DNA of 64,000 nt from Neorhizobium tomejilense (GCA_002968845.1 PVBG01000002.1:62001-126000), one strand, 5' to 3'; shown: positions 56,146 through 64,000, counted from the first letter of the stretch. Numbers and translations are program-made. The notes: a model not told the origin generated them from the sequence alone.

Positions 56146-57117
56146 TCAAGCCTTCCTCTTGTTGAGAAAGGCGACCAGCGCCTCATTCACTGCCTCAGAC
56201 GCCTCGAGCTGTGGCCAGTGCCCGACGCCCTCAAGTGGTAGGAACCCCTGGAGGTTTGGCACGGCCGGCTTGAGATCTTCCTCGTTCAAAGCTCGCATCT
56301 TAACCATGCTGTCTGCTGTGCCATACGCAAAGAAGGCTGGCTGTCGGATCTTCGCCCCGGCAAATGCTTTGGCTTGGTCGAAATAGGGCTGCATGCCGCG
56401 ATAGATATTCAGTGGGCCGTGGAAGCCATCACGCTGGAAGCCTGCGATCATCGTCTCGGCGTCCTCGCGGTCAGCGAAGGGCGGGATGCCGATCGGGGAT
56501 GGCCGGTGCATATCTTTGCTTGGATCCATCGGACCCCATGCTTCGGAGGCATCGGGCAGCCCCGACATCCAATAGAGAGCACCCGGGAAAGTCGTGGCCG
56601 CATCCGCCCACTCCTGGTCGGCCTCCGGCTTCATGTGGCGGAACATATAAAAGGCCCCCTCCTTGCCGGCGGCCTTCAGCATTTCGAGCATGCTAGGCCC
56701 CGCACCCGGTAGTACCGGAGGGACACTGAGGCCGAAGACCGCGTCAAACAGATCCGGACGCATCACCGCCGCGTTCCAGCTCACCGTCGCACCGAAGTCG
56801 TGGCCGACCAGGGTAGCGCGCTCGATCCCGAGTTTCGCGAGGATGCCGACAAGGTCTCCGACATGGTAGAGAACCGTGTAAAGCGCTGCGTCTTCAGGCT
56901 TGGAGCTATCGCCGTAGCCACGCGTGTCGAACGATATCGCGCGGTAACCCGCGGCCGCGACTGCCGCCATCTGCCGGCGCCAGCCCCGCCATCCGTCAGG
57001 AAAGCCGTGGACGAACAGCACAGCCGGGCCCTCGCCTTGCTCGACAACGTTCAGCTTGACGCCATTGGCTTCTACAAAGGTCTGCTTCAGCGACTTATTC
57101 CGATCCACGAAAATCAT
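56146..57117 (-). CDS. Alpha/beta hydrolase, epoxide-hydrolase type
   Basis: A 323-residue alpha/beta hydrolase. The oxyanion motif is HGFPDGW, the nucleophile elbow is GHDFGA with Asp as nucleophile (as in epoxide hydrolases and dehalogenases), and the C terminus has the catalytic His in GVGHWPQ. A cap-domain Tyr pair is plausible. It is the gene upstream of the azoreductase and starts 207 bp from an enoyl-CoA hydratase stop. It may detoxify epoxides. Confidence 0.88.
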   Translation of the reverse strand: MIFVDRNKSLKQTFVEANGVKLNVVEQGEGPAVLFVHGFPDGWRGWRRQMAAVAAAGYRAISFDTRGYGDSSKPEDAALYTVLYHVGDLVGILAKLGIERATLVGHDFGATVSWNAAVMRPDLFDAVFGLSVPPVLPGAGPSMLEMLKAAGKEGAFYMFRHMKPEADQEWADAATTFPGALYWMSGLPDASEAWGPMDPSKDMHRPSPIGIPPFADREDAETMIAGFQRDGFHGPLNIYRGMQPYFDQAKAFAGAKIRQPAFFAYGTADSMVKMRALNEEDLKPAVPNLQGFLPLEGVGHWPQLEASEAVNEALVAFLNKRKA

Positions 57118-57324
57118 CTTTCATGCTCCATTTGAATTGTGAAATTGACGCACGCGATGCGGCGACCGCTGGGATCGATCTTTTGAAGTACACAGTTCGA
57201 TAATAGTTCGCGTGCGATCGAGATGGTGTTCGGCTTTACTTTGAACTCTCTGTCATCCGTCTCTGAGTCAGTCGCAGACTAGCCACTGCCTGGCTCCGAG
57301 AATTGATGTCAGCACCGGATCGAG

Positions 57325-58113
57325 TTACTTCCCTGCGAACTGGATCTTCGGGATCGGCTCGTGTTTGCGCACAGCCGCGACCGCAATGGCCATTCCCTCT
57401 GCGCCATCCTTGGTGTCGAGGATGCCAGCGCCGAGCTGGGTGGAGATGATGTCGGCAGCCGAGACACCTCCAGTAGCCCAGGTGCGGATGAGCGTACGCG
57501 CCTTGCCGTAAGAGAGGGTCGGCCCTGTCGCGAGATGCCGCACGAGTTCGTCGGAGACCTCCTCCAACTTGCCGTCAGGCGCTGAATGGGTTGCGATACC
57601 CAGATCGACTGCGACCTTTCCGAAAATTGGCTCCGAAAGCAGGACGAAGCGAGTAGCGAGCGTTTTGCCGACGCGATCGGCGAGCCGCTGCACCCCGCCT
57701 GCCATTGGAATGCCGCCGACCGACACTTCCGGGAGGACGAGCATCGCCGACTCTGCGACGACCAGAAAATCGAACGCCAAGAGCAGTTCGAAACCGCCGC
57801 CCAAGGCCATCCCTGCTACCGAAGCAACCGTGGGGACGGGCAGTTCCTCGATGAGACGGATCGAAGCCAGGATGTCGGCCGCAAACGCTTCGAGAAATTT
57901 CGAGCCCTTGTCACCGATGGCGCCCAGATCGTCTGCCACGGCGATGTTGCCGGACGCGGACGTCAAGTGAAGGACGCGGATGTCGCTTGCATATGCCTGG
58001 CGAACGGCGGCCCGCAGCGACGAGGGAAAGTCGGACCCTGGCTCGCTGTCTGCATCACCGAGCAAGATCAGTTTGCCCACCGCACCGTGTTGCTCGAAGC
58101 GGAACGAACTCAT
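57325..58113 (-). CDS. Enoyl-CoA hydratase/isomerase family protein
   Basis: A 262-residue crotonase-fold protein. ALGGGFELLLAFDF and LPEVSVGGIP keep both catalytic glutamates (Glu109 and Glu129), but the first oxyanion block reads SGNIAVADD instead of AGADL, so it is a divergent member. A strong AGGAGG site precedes the ATG. It is divergent from the tandem TetR gene across 136 bp, making it a candidate target. Confidence 0.82.
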   Translation of the reverse strand: MSSFRFEQHGAVGKLILLGDADSEPGSDFPSSLRAAVRQAYASDIRVLHLTSASGNIAVADDLGAIGDKGSKFLEAFAADILASIRLIEELPVPTVASVAGMALGGGFELLLAFDFLVVAESAMLVLPEVSVGGIPMAGGVQRLADRVGKTLATRFVLLSEPIFGKVAVDLGIATHSAPDGKLEEVSDELVRHLATGPTLSYGKARTLIRTWATGGVSAADIISTQLGAGILDTKDGAEGMAIAVAAVRKHEPIPKIQFAGK

Positions 58114-58222
58114 GTTTTACCTCCTGGTTTGCTGACTATCTAGCCAGGCAGGCCTAACACCTGCTACAAAATGGCCCGCGTCTCACGTCACGATTGGCGG
58201 ATGACCAAAGCCAGTTATGTTA

Positions 58223-58251
58223 TGTACGTTACAGAATTGAGTACTGTCAAT
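58223..58251. promoter_or_regulatory. Candidate operators at the tandem TetR start
   Basis: Two short dyads precede the TetR gene: TGTA-CGT-TACA (58223-58233) and ATTGA-GTACTG-TCAAT (58236-58251), the latter overlapping the ATG. Their position suits autoregulation and control of the divergent hydratase. They do not resemble the TACCGATCGGTA-type palindromes beyond the gene. Confidence 0.3.
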
Positions 58252-59482
58252 GGCCCGCCCCCGCGCGTTCGAAGAAAGCGAAGTGCTAGATCGCGCGGCG
58301 GACGTCTTCGGTCGCCGGGGCTACGACGGCTCAACCATGGCGGAACTGACGGCCGCAATGGGCTTGAACTCTCCCAGCATCTACGCGGCTTTCGGAAGCA
58401 AGCGCGGGCTTTTCGACGCTGTTCTCGGCCGCTGTAGTGCGCGCGAGGACGAGCACTGGGAGTGGGCGCTCACAGCCCCCACGGCCGAAGAAGTTGTCAA
58501 GCGCTTGCTCACGACCTCGCCAGCGCAGGAGTCCAGCCGCATACTCGTTCATGCGGGCTTGGCAATGGGCAGTGAGAATGCCGACATTCCCGCTGCCCTG
58601 CTTCATCGCCGCCAATTGGCAGAACTGAAACTGCGAGACCGGTTCGAAGAAGCGAAACGGAGTGGCGAACTCCCTGTGGACGCTGATGCCTCAGGGCTGG
58701 CGAGCTATGTGACGTCAGTTCTCGGAGGTCTCGCCGTGAAAGCCGCCGGCGGCGCGCCGCACGACGACTTGCGAGAGGGTGCCGAACAGGCGATGGCGGC
58801 CTGGCGGGCGATCAGCGACGTTGCGGCCGCCGCGAGCGCTTCAACGAGGGGGGCGGCGCCGGCAGGCGAGTTAGGCCGCGACCCGCGAAGGTTCAGCGCC
58901 GACACAGCGCTCGATGCAGCCATGAAGGTCTTTTGGACCAAGGGTTTCGCAGGCGCATCGTTGAATGATCTCACTGAGGCGATGGGAATCACTCGACCCA
59001 GTCTCTACGCCGCATTCGGCAACAAAGAAGCATTGTTTTTCAAGGCCCTCGACCTCTATCAGTCACTTCGTAAAGACTACCTAACTGAAGCGCTCCAAGC
59101 TCCGACGGCGCGAGGCGTTTTCGAAGCGCTGCTCAGGGGAGCGCTACGCGATCAACAGGCAGAGGGGCAACCGCGCGGCTGCCTCATGGTTCTTAACGCA
59201 ATGCAAGGCGGTGATGAGGCGCAGCCCATTCGCAACGAAGTTCTCAGGCGCCAGGCCATCGGGCGCGACTTGCTCGCGGCCCGGTTTGAGCGGGCCAAGC
59301 GCGACGGCGACCTGTTGCCGACCGTCAATGTCGAAGGTCTCGTGCGCTTTGTCCAATCCCTGATGCACGGCATCCTCATGCAGGGAGGGGCCGGCGCAAG
59401 CCAACGTGAGCTTGAGGCGTTGGTTGAGAGCAGCTTGGCCATGTGGACCGCATCCGCCGAACTACCGGTCAGTAAAGATTAG
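58250..59482 (+). CDS. Tandem (double) TetR/AcrR family regulator
   Basis: A 410-residue protein made of two complete TetR repressors in one chain. The first DNA-binding domain has its helix-turn-helix at about 30-50 (MAELTAAMGLNSPSIYAAFG); the second is at about 238-258 (LNDLTEAMGITRPSLYAAFG). Each is followed by its own helical ligand/dimer domain, and an Ala-rich linker joins them (190-212). Normal TetR proteins are near 200 residues and act as dimers, so this may be a single-chain dimer. The start at 58250 (MARPRAFEES) has no good ribosome site. The two halves are clearly related but not identical. Confidence 0.9.
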   Translation: MARPRAFEESEVLDRAADVFGRRGYDGSTMAELTAAMGLNSPSIYAAFGSKRGLFDAVLGRCSAREDEHWEWALTAPTAEEVVKRLLTTSPAQESSRILVHAGLAMGSENADIPAALLHRRQLAELKLRDRFEEAKRSGELPVDADASGLASYVTSVLGGLAVKAAGGAPHDDLREGAEQAMAAWRAISDVAAAASASTRGAAPAGELGRDPRRFSADTALDAAMKVFWTKGFAGASLNDLTEAMGITRPSLYAAFGNKEALFFKALDLYQSLRKDYLTEALQAPTARGVFEALLRGALRDQQAEGQPRGCLMVLNAMQGGDEAQPIRNEVLRRQAIGRDLLAARFERAKRDGDLLPTVNVEGLVRFVQSLMHGILMQGGAGASQRELEALVESSLAMWTASAELPVSKD

Positions 59483-59519
59483 TCGAAGCTAATCTGTCAA
59501 AATCTTTACCGATCGGTAG
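59462..59519. promoter_or_regulatory. Paired palindromes in an inverted repeat at the TetR stop codon
   Basis: CTACCGGTCAGTAAAG (59462-59477) and CTTTACCGATCGGTAG (59504-59519) are inverted copies with 14 of 16 matches. Each arm holds a 12-bp dyad: TACCGGTCAGTA (imperfect) and TACCGATCGGTA (perfect, 59507-59518). Between them AGATTAG/CTAATCT (59476-59482 with 59489-59495) forms a seven-base-pair stem. The TetR stop codon TAG lies in this inner stem. The dyads look like TetR-type operators; as RNA, the whole could fold as a nested hairpin. Confidence 0.5.
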
Positions 59520-60010
59520 GATGCCCTTCGCTGTCTGGGGCCCGCCGGAGTGGCAGTAGCCGTCGCGGACGCCACAATTCCCGAAGACGACCGCTCGCTG
59601 CGCTCACGATTTCCGTGAACCAAGCACGCGCGCGGCGATTAGTTCAACGACAACGTAACCGTCCTATGTATACGCCATAGCCCGCCAATTCCCGATTGGT
59701 CGTCGTGAGGGCTTCCACCTTGGCTGTAGTGCAGCAGAAGACGACCGACCGGTCCAATTCGAATTGACCTCCGATGTGCGCTCCAAACGTGAGAGATGAC
59801 TTGCTCCCAGTGGTGTTATGAATCTGCCGCGGAGGACGTGGTGTCGCCACAGCAACCGGGAAACGATGGTAATCGTCGAAGGAAAATTCACTGCATGGCT
59901 CGAAGAAAGCTGGCAGACGTATGGGCCAGGTGAAATCATAGCCTTGCAAACTGCTCGCCACTCATCAGGACTCTGACAGACTTATCATTATAAGCACCGG
60001 TGATATCTTC
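59520..60010. other. Intergenic stretch with decayed coding sequence
   Basis: About 490 bp between the TetR element and the esterase gene. No intact gene is supported. The second half contains a plus-strand frame with cupin-like sequence but in-frame stops, listed separately. The first half shows no recognisable product in any frame. Confidence 0.5.
59800..59976 (+). pseudogene. Possible cupin-domain remnant
   Basis: The plus frame after a TGA at 59797 reads RHSNRETMVIVEGKFTAW followed by SWQTYGPGEII and RHSSG. This looks like the core of a cupin (His...Glu-Thr...Val-Glu-Gly-Lys-Phe, then GPG-E-I and an RHS end). The frame is interrupted upstream by stops (TAA near 59656, TGA at 59797) and ends at 59974-59976 with no intact N-terminal half. 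A 36-codon ORF from the ATG at 59866 is the most that could be translated. Called by eye only. Confidence 0.3.
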
Positions 60011-60820
60011 ATGCGCACATGCCTGCTCGCTGCTCTCCTCCTCATCGCCGTCATGCCTCTTACTGTTTCTTCCGCAATGCCTTGCGGAGCGCAGACTGCT
60101 TGTCCGGTCAAGGAGGGAAACTATCGGATCGCGTTGCCGCACGATGGCGGCATTCGCGGCGTCTTTGTCTATTTCCATGGTTTCAAAAGCTCCGCCGGGT
60201 TGCAGATGCAGCAACGCTCCCTGGTCGAAATGACGCTCGCGCATCATCTGGCCTATGTAGCCGTCGATGGCATCGACGGGAGTTGGGCGTTTCCTCACGG
60301 CCCCCGCCAGGGTCGCGATGAGAAAGCGTTCATCGCGAATGTCTTTGATGACCTGCGGCAACGCTACGGCTTTACCCCGGACAAGACGGTGATCGGGGGT
60401 TTTTCCATCGGCGCATCGATGGCTTGGTACACCGCCTGCCAACAGGGGGAGAAAGCCGCGGCGATGGTGACTTTCTCCGGCGTGTTCTGGAATCCTCTTC
60501 CAAAACCGGATGACTGCGTCGCCGATCTTCCTCCAGTGGTACATTTTCATGGGACCGCTGATCAGACATTTCCGCTCGCCGGTCGGGCGATTGGCACCAA
60601 ATTCCATCAGGGCGATGCGCTCAAAAGCTTGGCCGTTCTGCGTGAGCGCGCCAAATGCGACATGAAGGCTGCGAAGAAAGTCACGCTGGATAGCATCGAG
60701 TGCGACGATGTCCCGGACTGCATTCGGGGCGACAATGTCATGTGCATCCATAACGGTGGCCATGAGGCACGGGCAGATATGCTTGATGCTGGCCTGACAG
60801 CGGTGGGCTTTCCCAAATGA
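60011..60820 (+). CDS. Secreted alpha/beta hydrolase (PHB-depolymerase/LpqC-like esterase)
   Basis: A 269-residue exported esterase. The signal peptide covers about 1-23 (RTCLLAALLLIAVMPLTVSS). The catalytic set is visible: VYFHGFKSS oxyanion segment, nucleophile Ser132 in GFSIG (130-134), Asp in HFHGTADQTF, and His in HNGGHEA. Several cysteines could form disulfides in the periplasm. The substrate is unknown; polyester, feruloyl or short acyl esters are possible. An 8-bp hairpin follows it. Confidence 0.82.
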   Translation: MRTCLLAALLLIAVMPLTVSSAMPCGAQTACPVKEGNYRIALPHDGGIRGVFVYFHGFKSSAGLQMQQRSLVEMTLAHHLAYVAVDGIDGSWAFPHGPRQGRDEKAFIANVFDDLRQRYGFTPDKTVIGGFSIGASMAWYTACQQGEKAAAMVTFSGVFWNPLPKPDDCVADLPPVVHFHGTADQTFPLAGRAIGTKFHQGDALKSLAVLRERAKCDMKAAKKVTLDSIECDDVPDCIRGDNVMCIHNGGHEARADMLDAGLTAVGFPK

Positions 60821-60858
60821 ACACCGGGCTGCAAAAAAACGAAGATCCTTTGTAACAA

Positions 60859-60888
60859 CTGCCTGCATTCCCACGAATTAGCAGGCAG
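60859..60888. other. Stem-loop between esterase and unknown gene
   Basis: CTGCCTGC and GCAGGCAG pair (eight base pairs), with an inner ATTC/GAAT stem around CCAC. It is 38 bp after the esterase stop. No T-run follows. Confidence 0.4.
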
Positions 60889-60953
60889 CAAGGTCGCAAA
60901 CCTGATCCGACGCGATGCTGACGGATCGTTCGAGGATGACAAAGGAACCCCTC

Positions 60954-61508
60954 ATGCTGCAGTCAATTACATGTCCAAATATCGGCCATGCCATCGTTCA
61001 TCATTTCGGAGAAGGTGCGGCTATCTGGGGGCAGGCTATCACTCCGAGCATTGCTCATCTGGTTCAGACGCAGCGGGCGTTAGCGATCGATTTTTCCCGG
61101 ATACGCCACGGTATCGTGTTCGAGACCGTCTCGAGTGTTGCGATGCTTCCCCATGTCATCGATGGATCCACGTTTCGCATACACGTCGAAAGCACGGCGT
61201 TTCGCCGCACCATTGTCCGACGCGAAGCGGCGGTGGAGGCCTTCGTTCGCTGCGATACAGGCGCCGGTTGCACTCTCAATATTTGGGGCCGTGTCGCGAC
61301 GGAAAGCCCATCGCAGCAGTCAGATCAACTGGCAGCTATCGACGATAAAACTGCCGCCACCGTACCTGTGATTTTCACCGTGACATTCTGGGAGATATCG
61401 CGTGCGCCGAACGCCCGCATGGAGCAGATGATCAGGCAAGTGTCCGAGAAGGACCGCAAAATCCGGGAGCTGGAATTGAAGCTGGCGCTCTCGATGTGTT
61501 CGCAATGA
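60954..61508 (+). CDS. Hypothetical protein, unknown function
   Basis: A 184-residue protein with no family I can name. There is no signal peptide or membrane segment. Its body is mixed alpha/beta with many His, Arg and Val residues, and the last 30 residues form a charged helix (MIRQVSEKDRKIRELELKLAL) that could be a coiled coil. The ATG at 60954 has AAGGA eight bases upstream; ATGs at 60915 and 60936 are weaker. It lies between a secreted esterase and a DoxX gene on the same strand. Confidence 0.6.
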   Translation: MLQSITCPNIGHAIVHHFGEGAAIWGQAITPSIAHLVQTQRALAIDFSRIRHGIVFETVSSVAMLPHVIDGSTFRIHVESTAFRRTIVRREAAVEAFVRCDTGAGCTLNIWGRVATESPSQQSDQLAAIDDKTAATVPVIFTVTFWEISRAPNARMEQMIRQVSEKDRKIRELELKLALSMCSQ

Positions 61509-61570
61509 ACTCATGTTCAGACAGACGCATGCGCAGCCGTAGAATTGATTGTTCCATACGAGGAGTTACC

Positions 61571-61993
61571 ATGCAGAGTTCAGACAGCCCGGCGATAAAG
61601 AATGAAGCGGCGCCGCGCTGGCGTCAAATCGGACTGTGGAGCGTCAAGCTTCTCCTTGCTGCGGCCTTCATCGCAGCCGGCAGTGCCAACCTCTACGGCC
61701 TGCCGATATTGGTTCAGAACTTCGAGCAGATCGGGCTCGGGCAGTGGTTTCGGTATTTCACCGGAACACTCGAGTTGATCGGCGCGGCCGCGCTACTCGT
61801 CCCGGCTGTGGCCTCGCTCGGTGCGCTTCTGCTCGCCGCGATCATGGTCGGCGCCACCTTGACCCATCTCTTCGTGCTGCCGGGCTCGCCCGTCCCCGCG
61901 ATCGTGCTTTTCGCGCTGAGCGTGATGGTAGCCTGGGCGCATCGCGACCAGAACCCGGCGCTGGCCAGCAAGATCCTCGTCGACCGCGACTGA
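61571..61993 (+). CDS. DoxX family membrane protein
   Basis: A 140-residue inner-membrane protein with four hydrophobic segments: LLLAAAFIAAGSANLYG, YFTGTLELIGAAALLVP, ALLLAAIMVGATLTHLFVL and PAIVLFALSVMVAW. This is the DoxX/DoxD-like pattern. Members are linked to redox or thiol stress. GAGGAG precedes the ATG. Its role here is unclear. Confidence 0.85.
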   Translation: MQSSDSPAIKNEAAPRWRQIGLWSVKLLLAAAFIAAGSANLYGLPILVQNFEQIGLGQWFRYFTGTLELIGAAALLVPAVASLGALLLAAIMVGATLTHLFVLPGSPVPAIVLFALSVMVAWAHRDQNPALASKILVDRD

Positions 61994-62162
61994 GGACACG
62001 GAAGTCGTCAACGCCCTCACGGGCGGCAAAGCATGCGTCGCGACGTGGCGCAAGCTGCCTGGGGGTGGGCCATTTCTGGTTATGGCGGAAGCGCTAATGT
62101 AACGTCTACGCATCCCGTGACGAGCAAGACAGGCCGCTTTCGTTCAACAGGAGGATAACATC

Positions 62163-62621
62163 ATGACGATCTCATTACGCCCCATTCTGCCGCTTGCAGC
62201 GGCTCTCACACTTTCCTTCGTCTCTGTCGGCTATTCCGCGGAGGTTTTTACGACGAATGGTGTGGCCATCAACGGCTATGATCCCGTCGCCTATTTCACA
62301 GACCATAAGCCGGTGAAAGGGTCGGATAAATATAAGGCAACCTACCAAGAGGCGACATTCCACTTTGCATCCGCCGCACATCGCGATGCATTCACCGCCA
62401 ACCCCGGGTATTTTGCTCCGCAGTATGGCGGCTATTGCGCTTTTGGGACGGCGCAGGGCTACAAGGCGTCGACCGAACCCCAAGCCTTTACCGTGGTCGA
62501 TAACAAGCTCTACCTCAACTACAATGACAGCGTCCTCAAGACGTGGAGAGGGGATGTCAGCGGGTATATCAAAAAGGCCGACGCAAACTGGGGTACGGTC
62601 AGGGTGCAACCTGATCCGTAA
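62163..62621 (+). CDS. YHS domain protein, exported
   Basis: A 152-residue protein with a signal peptide (1-25, ISLRPILPLAAALTLSFVSVG) and a YHS domain: GYDPVAYFTDHKPVKG, FHFASAAHRDAFTANPGYFAPQYGGYCAFG. YHS proteins of this kind are periplasmic and may bind metals. A GGAGG site precedes the ATG. It is convergent with the CoA-transferase gene. Confidence 0.88.
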   Translation: MTISLRPILPLAAALTLSFVSVGYSAEVFTTNGVAINGYDPVAYFTDHKPVKGSDKYKATYQEATFHFASAAHRDAFTANPGYFAPQYGGYCAFGTAQGYKASTEPQAFTVVDNKLYLNYNDSVLKTWRGDVSGYIKKADANWGTVRVQPDP

Positions 62622-62643
62622 GTCCCGATGCCGACATTAATCA

Positions 62644-62667
62644 CCTATCCGACCCATTGCGGATAGG
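62644..62667. terminator. Hairpin between convergent YHS and CoA-transferase genes
   Basis: CCTATCCG and CGGATAGG form an eight-base-pair stem with an eight-base loop, 22 bp after the YHS stop. A short T-containing stretch follows (GACCTTTC). It is probably a 3'-end hairpin for the plus strand. Confidence 0.45.
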
Positions 62668-62778
62668 GACCTTTCAGGTTGATGACGGCGACGCCCGCCG
62701 GCGCTTGCCCTCAACTTTGTCGGCACGTCGCTCTTCGTCATCGGCAAGACAATTTGCGCGACGCGATCAAGCGACAGT

Positions 62779-63990
62779 TTAAGTCCGGCGAGCAGCTTCG
62801 AGCATCGTGAGGTCGCGAAGGATGGCGTCCTTATCCTGATCGACATGCGGCGGCGCCCGATCGAAACGAACCGGGGTTGCGGACATTTTGAGCGGGTTGC
62901 CGAGCAGGCGGACGATTTGTCCGTCCACTGTTTCCATGGGCATGATCATTTCACGCGCCAAGGTATGCGGATTGGCCACGACCTGATCGATCGTGGCGAC
63001 CCGGCCTGCAGGGATTTCGGCATGGACAAGGCGCTGCTCCCAGCTTTCGGCGGTGTCGGCTTGTAGAGCCTCGGTCACAAGCCGGTCCAGTGCATCGACA
63101 TTAACAACGCGATCACGGTTGCGGCGAAACCGCTCGTCGCCCGCCAGATCGGGACAGCCGATCGCCGTACAGAAGCGGGCGAACTGCTGATCGTTTCCGA
63201 CTGCGATGGCGATTTCGCCAGCAGCCGTTGTAAAGGTCTGGTAGGGAGCGATGTTGGGATGCCGGTTGCCGATCCGACTTGGCACCTTTCCCGAAACCAG
63301 ATGGTTCGTCGCGGCATTGATAAGCCAGGCAACTTGGCTGTCATAAAGCGCCAGATCGATATACTGGCCTTCGCCCGTGCGGTCGCGATGGCGGAGAGCG
63401 GCGAGGATGCCGACGGTCGCATACATGCCGCACATCACGTCGGCGATGCCAAGGCCGACCTTGAGGGGCCGGCCACCGGCCGCATCGCTTTCGCCGGTGA
63501 TGCTCATGATGCCGCCCATCGCCTGGACGAGAAAATCATAGCCGGTTCTCTCGGCATAGGGTCCTGTTTGGCCGAAACCGGATATCGCACACCAGACGAT
63601 ATCCGGCTTGATCTTGCGAATATCCTCATAGCCGAGTCCGCGACGGTCGAGATCGCCCGGCTTGTAGTTTTCGATCACCACGTCCGAGACAGCCGCCAGC
63701 CGCTCGACAAGCGCAACACCTTCATCGCTGGCGAGATCGATGGCTATCGATCGCTTGTTGCGGTTGGCGGACAGGAAATAGGCGCTGAGATCGCTGTCGC
63801 CGCCATCGGCATCCGGCACGAAGGGCGGCCCCCAACTGCGCGTGTCGTCGCCAATATCAGGCCGCTCGGCCTTGATGACATCGGCACCGAGATCGGCGAG
63901 CAGCTGCGTGCAGGTCGGTCCAGCGAGAATCCGCGACAGGTCGAGAATGCGCAGACCTTCGAGGCTGGCGGGTTTTTGATGGTCAGACAT
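62779..63990 (-). CDS. CaiB/BaiF family CoA-transferase
   Basis: A 403-residue class III CoA-transferase. Key features are LSRILAGPTCTQLLADLGADVIK at the N terminus and the catalytic Asp in the DVMCGMYATVGILAAL / ENYKPGDLDRRGLGYEDI region. Members move CoA between organic acids and acyl-CoA (formyl-, succinyl- or carnitine-CoA types); this one cannot be subdivided by eye. The ATG at 63990 is close to the window end, so its promoter and neighbours are not visible. Confidence 0.9.
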   Translation of the reverse strand: MSDHQKPASLEGLRILDLSRILAGPTCTQLLADLGADVIKAERPDIGDDTRSWGPPFVPDADGGDSDLSAYFLSANRNKRSIAIDLASDEGVALVERLAAVSDVVIENYKPGDLDRRGLGYEDIRKIKPDIVWCAISGFGQTGPYAERTGYDFLVQAMGGIMSITGESDAAGGRPLKVGLGIADVMCGMYATVGILAALRHRDRTGEGQYIDLALYDSQVAWLINAATNHLVSGKVPSRIGNRHPNIAPYQTFTTAAGEIAIAVGNDQQFARFCTAIGCPDLAGDERFRRNRDRVVNVDALDRLVTEALQADTAESWEQRLVHAEIPAGRVATIDQVVANPHTLAREMIMPMETVDGQIVRLLGNPLKMSATPVRFDRAPPHVDQDKDAILRDLTMLEAARRT

Positions 63991-64000
63991 TCGGGATTCT

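Noticed and set aside
59644..59961. 105-codon minus-strand frame
   Set aside because: Overlaps the cupin-like remnant on the other strand; no recognisable domain and no good ribosome site.
62637..62846. Short minus-strand frame and a hydrophobic plus-strand stretch (LALNFVGTSLFVIGK) near 62.7 kb
   Set aside because: The minus frame overlaps the end of the CoA-transferase gene. The plus stretch is hydrophobic but preceded by stops and too short to assign.

Overview
The window is about 64 kb of high-GC alphaproteobacterial chromosome, most likely from the Rhizobiaceae (Rhizobium / Agrobacterium / Neorhizobium group). The gene content and order (rph-rdgB-hemW; dnaA-rpsT-enoyl-CoA hydratase-mutM-ubiE-ubiB; coaBC; dut; pmtA-type phospholipid methyltransferase; DUF1330; NDUFA9-like protein; uppP-fzlA-like-queG) is typical of that group. 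No rRNA, tRNA, insertion sequence, phage gene or CRISPR array was found.

Layout. 1-5.6 kb: RNA and nucleotide housekeeping (rph partial, VOC protein, rdgB, hemW), then a methyltransferase, a LysE exporter and dnaA on the minus strand. 5.6-6.5 kb: an 856-bp non-coding stretch between dnaA and rpsT that carries seven GANTC (CcrM) sites and a 14-bp palindrome. 6.5-16.7 kb: rpsT, enoyl-CoA hydratase, mutM, ubiE-ubiB, a membrane protein paired with a ClpP-fold periplasmic protease-like protein, a glyoxalase-like protein, a small basic protein, coaBC and a class II amidotransferase. 16.9-22.9 kb: trehalose synthesis (otsB-otsA), GST/LysR pair, serine/threonine dehydratase, and a divergent Lrp/RidA-like pair with a clear operator. 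22.9-30 kb: prfC, dut, cysK, comM, gshB, cupin. 29.7-34.1 kb: a complete ugpBAEC glycerol-3-phosphate ABC transporter with a three-repeat Pho box. 34-46.7 kb: yraN, rsmI, dnaN, pmtA, pyrF, uppP, fzlA-like, queG, rlpA, rsmB-like. 46.7-52.3 kb: a four-gene imelysin / di-heme / imelysin / DUF1513 iron operon behind an Irr-like (ICE) box, followed closely by tspO. 52.4-55.2 kb: thioesterase, mtnN, guaA.

55.2-64 kb looks accessory. It holds a GTG-coupled epoxide hydrolase and azoreductase, an enoyl-CoA hydratase divergent from a gene encoding two complete TetR repressors fused head to tail, a paired-palindrome element at the repressor stop codon, a decayed cupin-like frame, a secreted esterase, an unknown protein, DoxX and YHS proteins, and a CoA-transferase.

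The observations most worth following are the GANTC clusters beside dnaA and upstream of rlpA, the tandem TetR gene with its palindromes, the iron operon with its ICE-like box and adjacent tspO, the membrane-protein/ClpP-like pair, and several family members that lack a signature catalytic residue.
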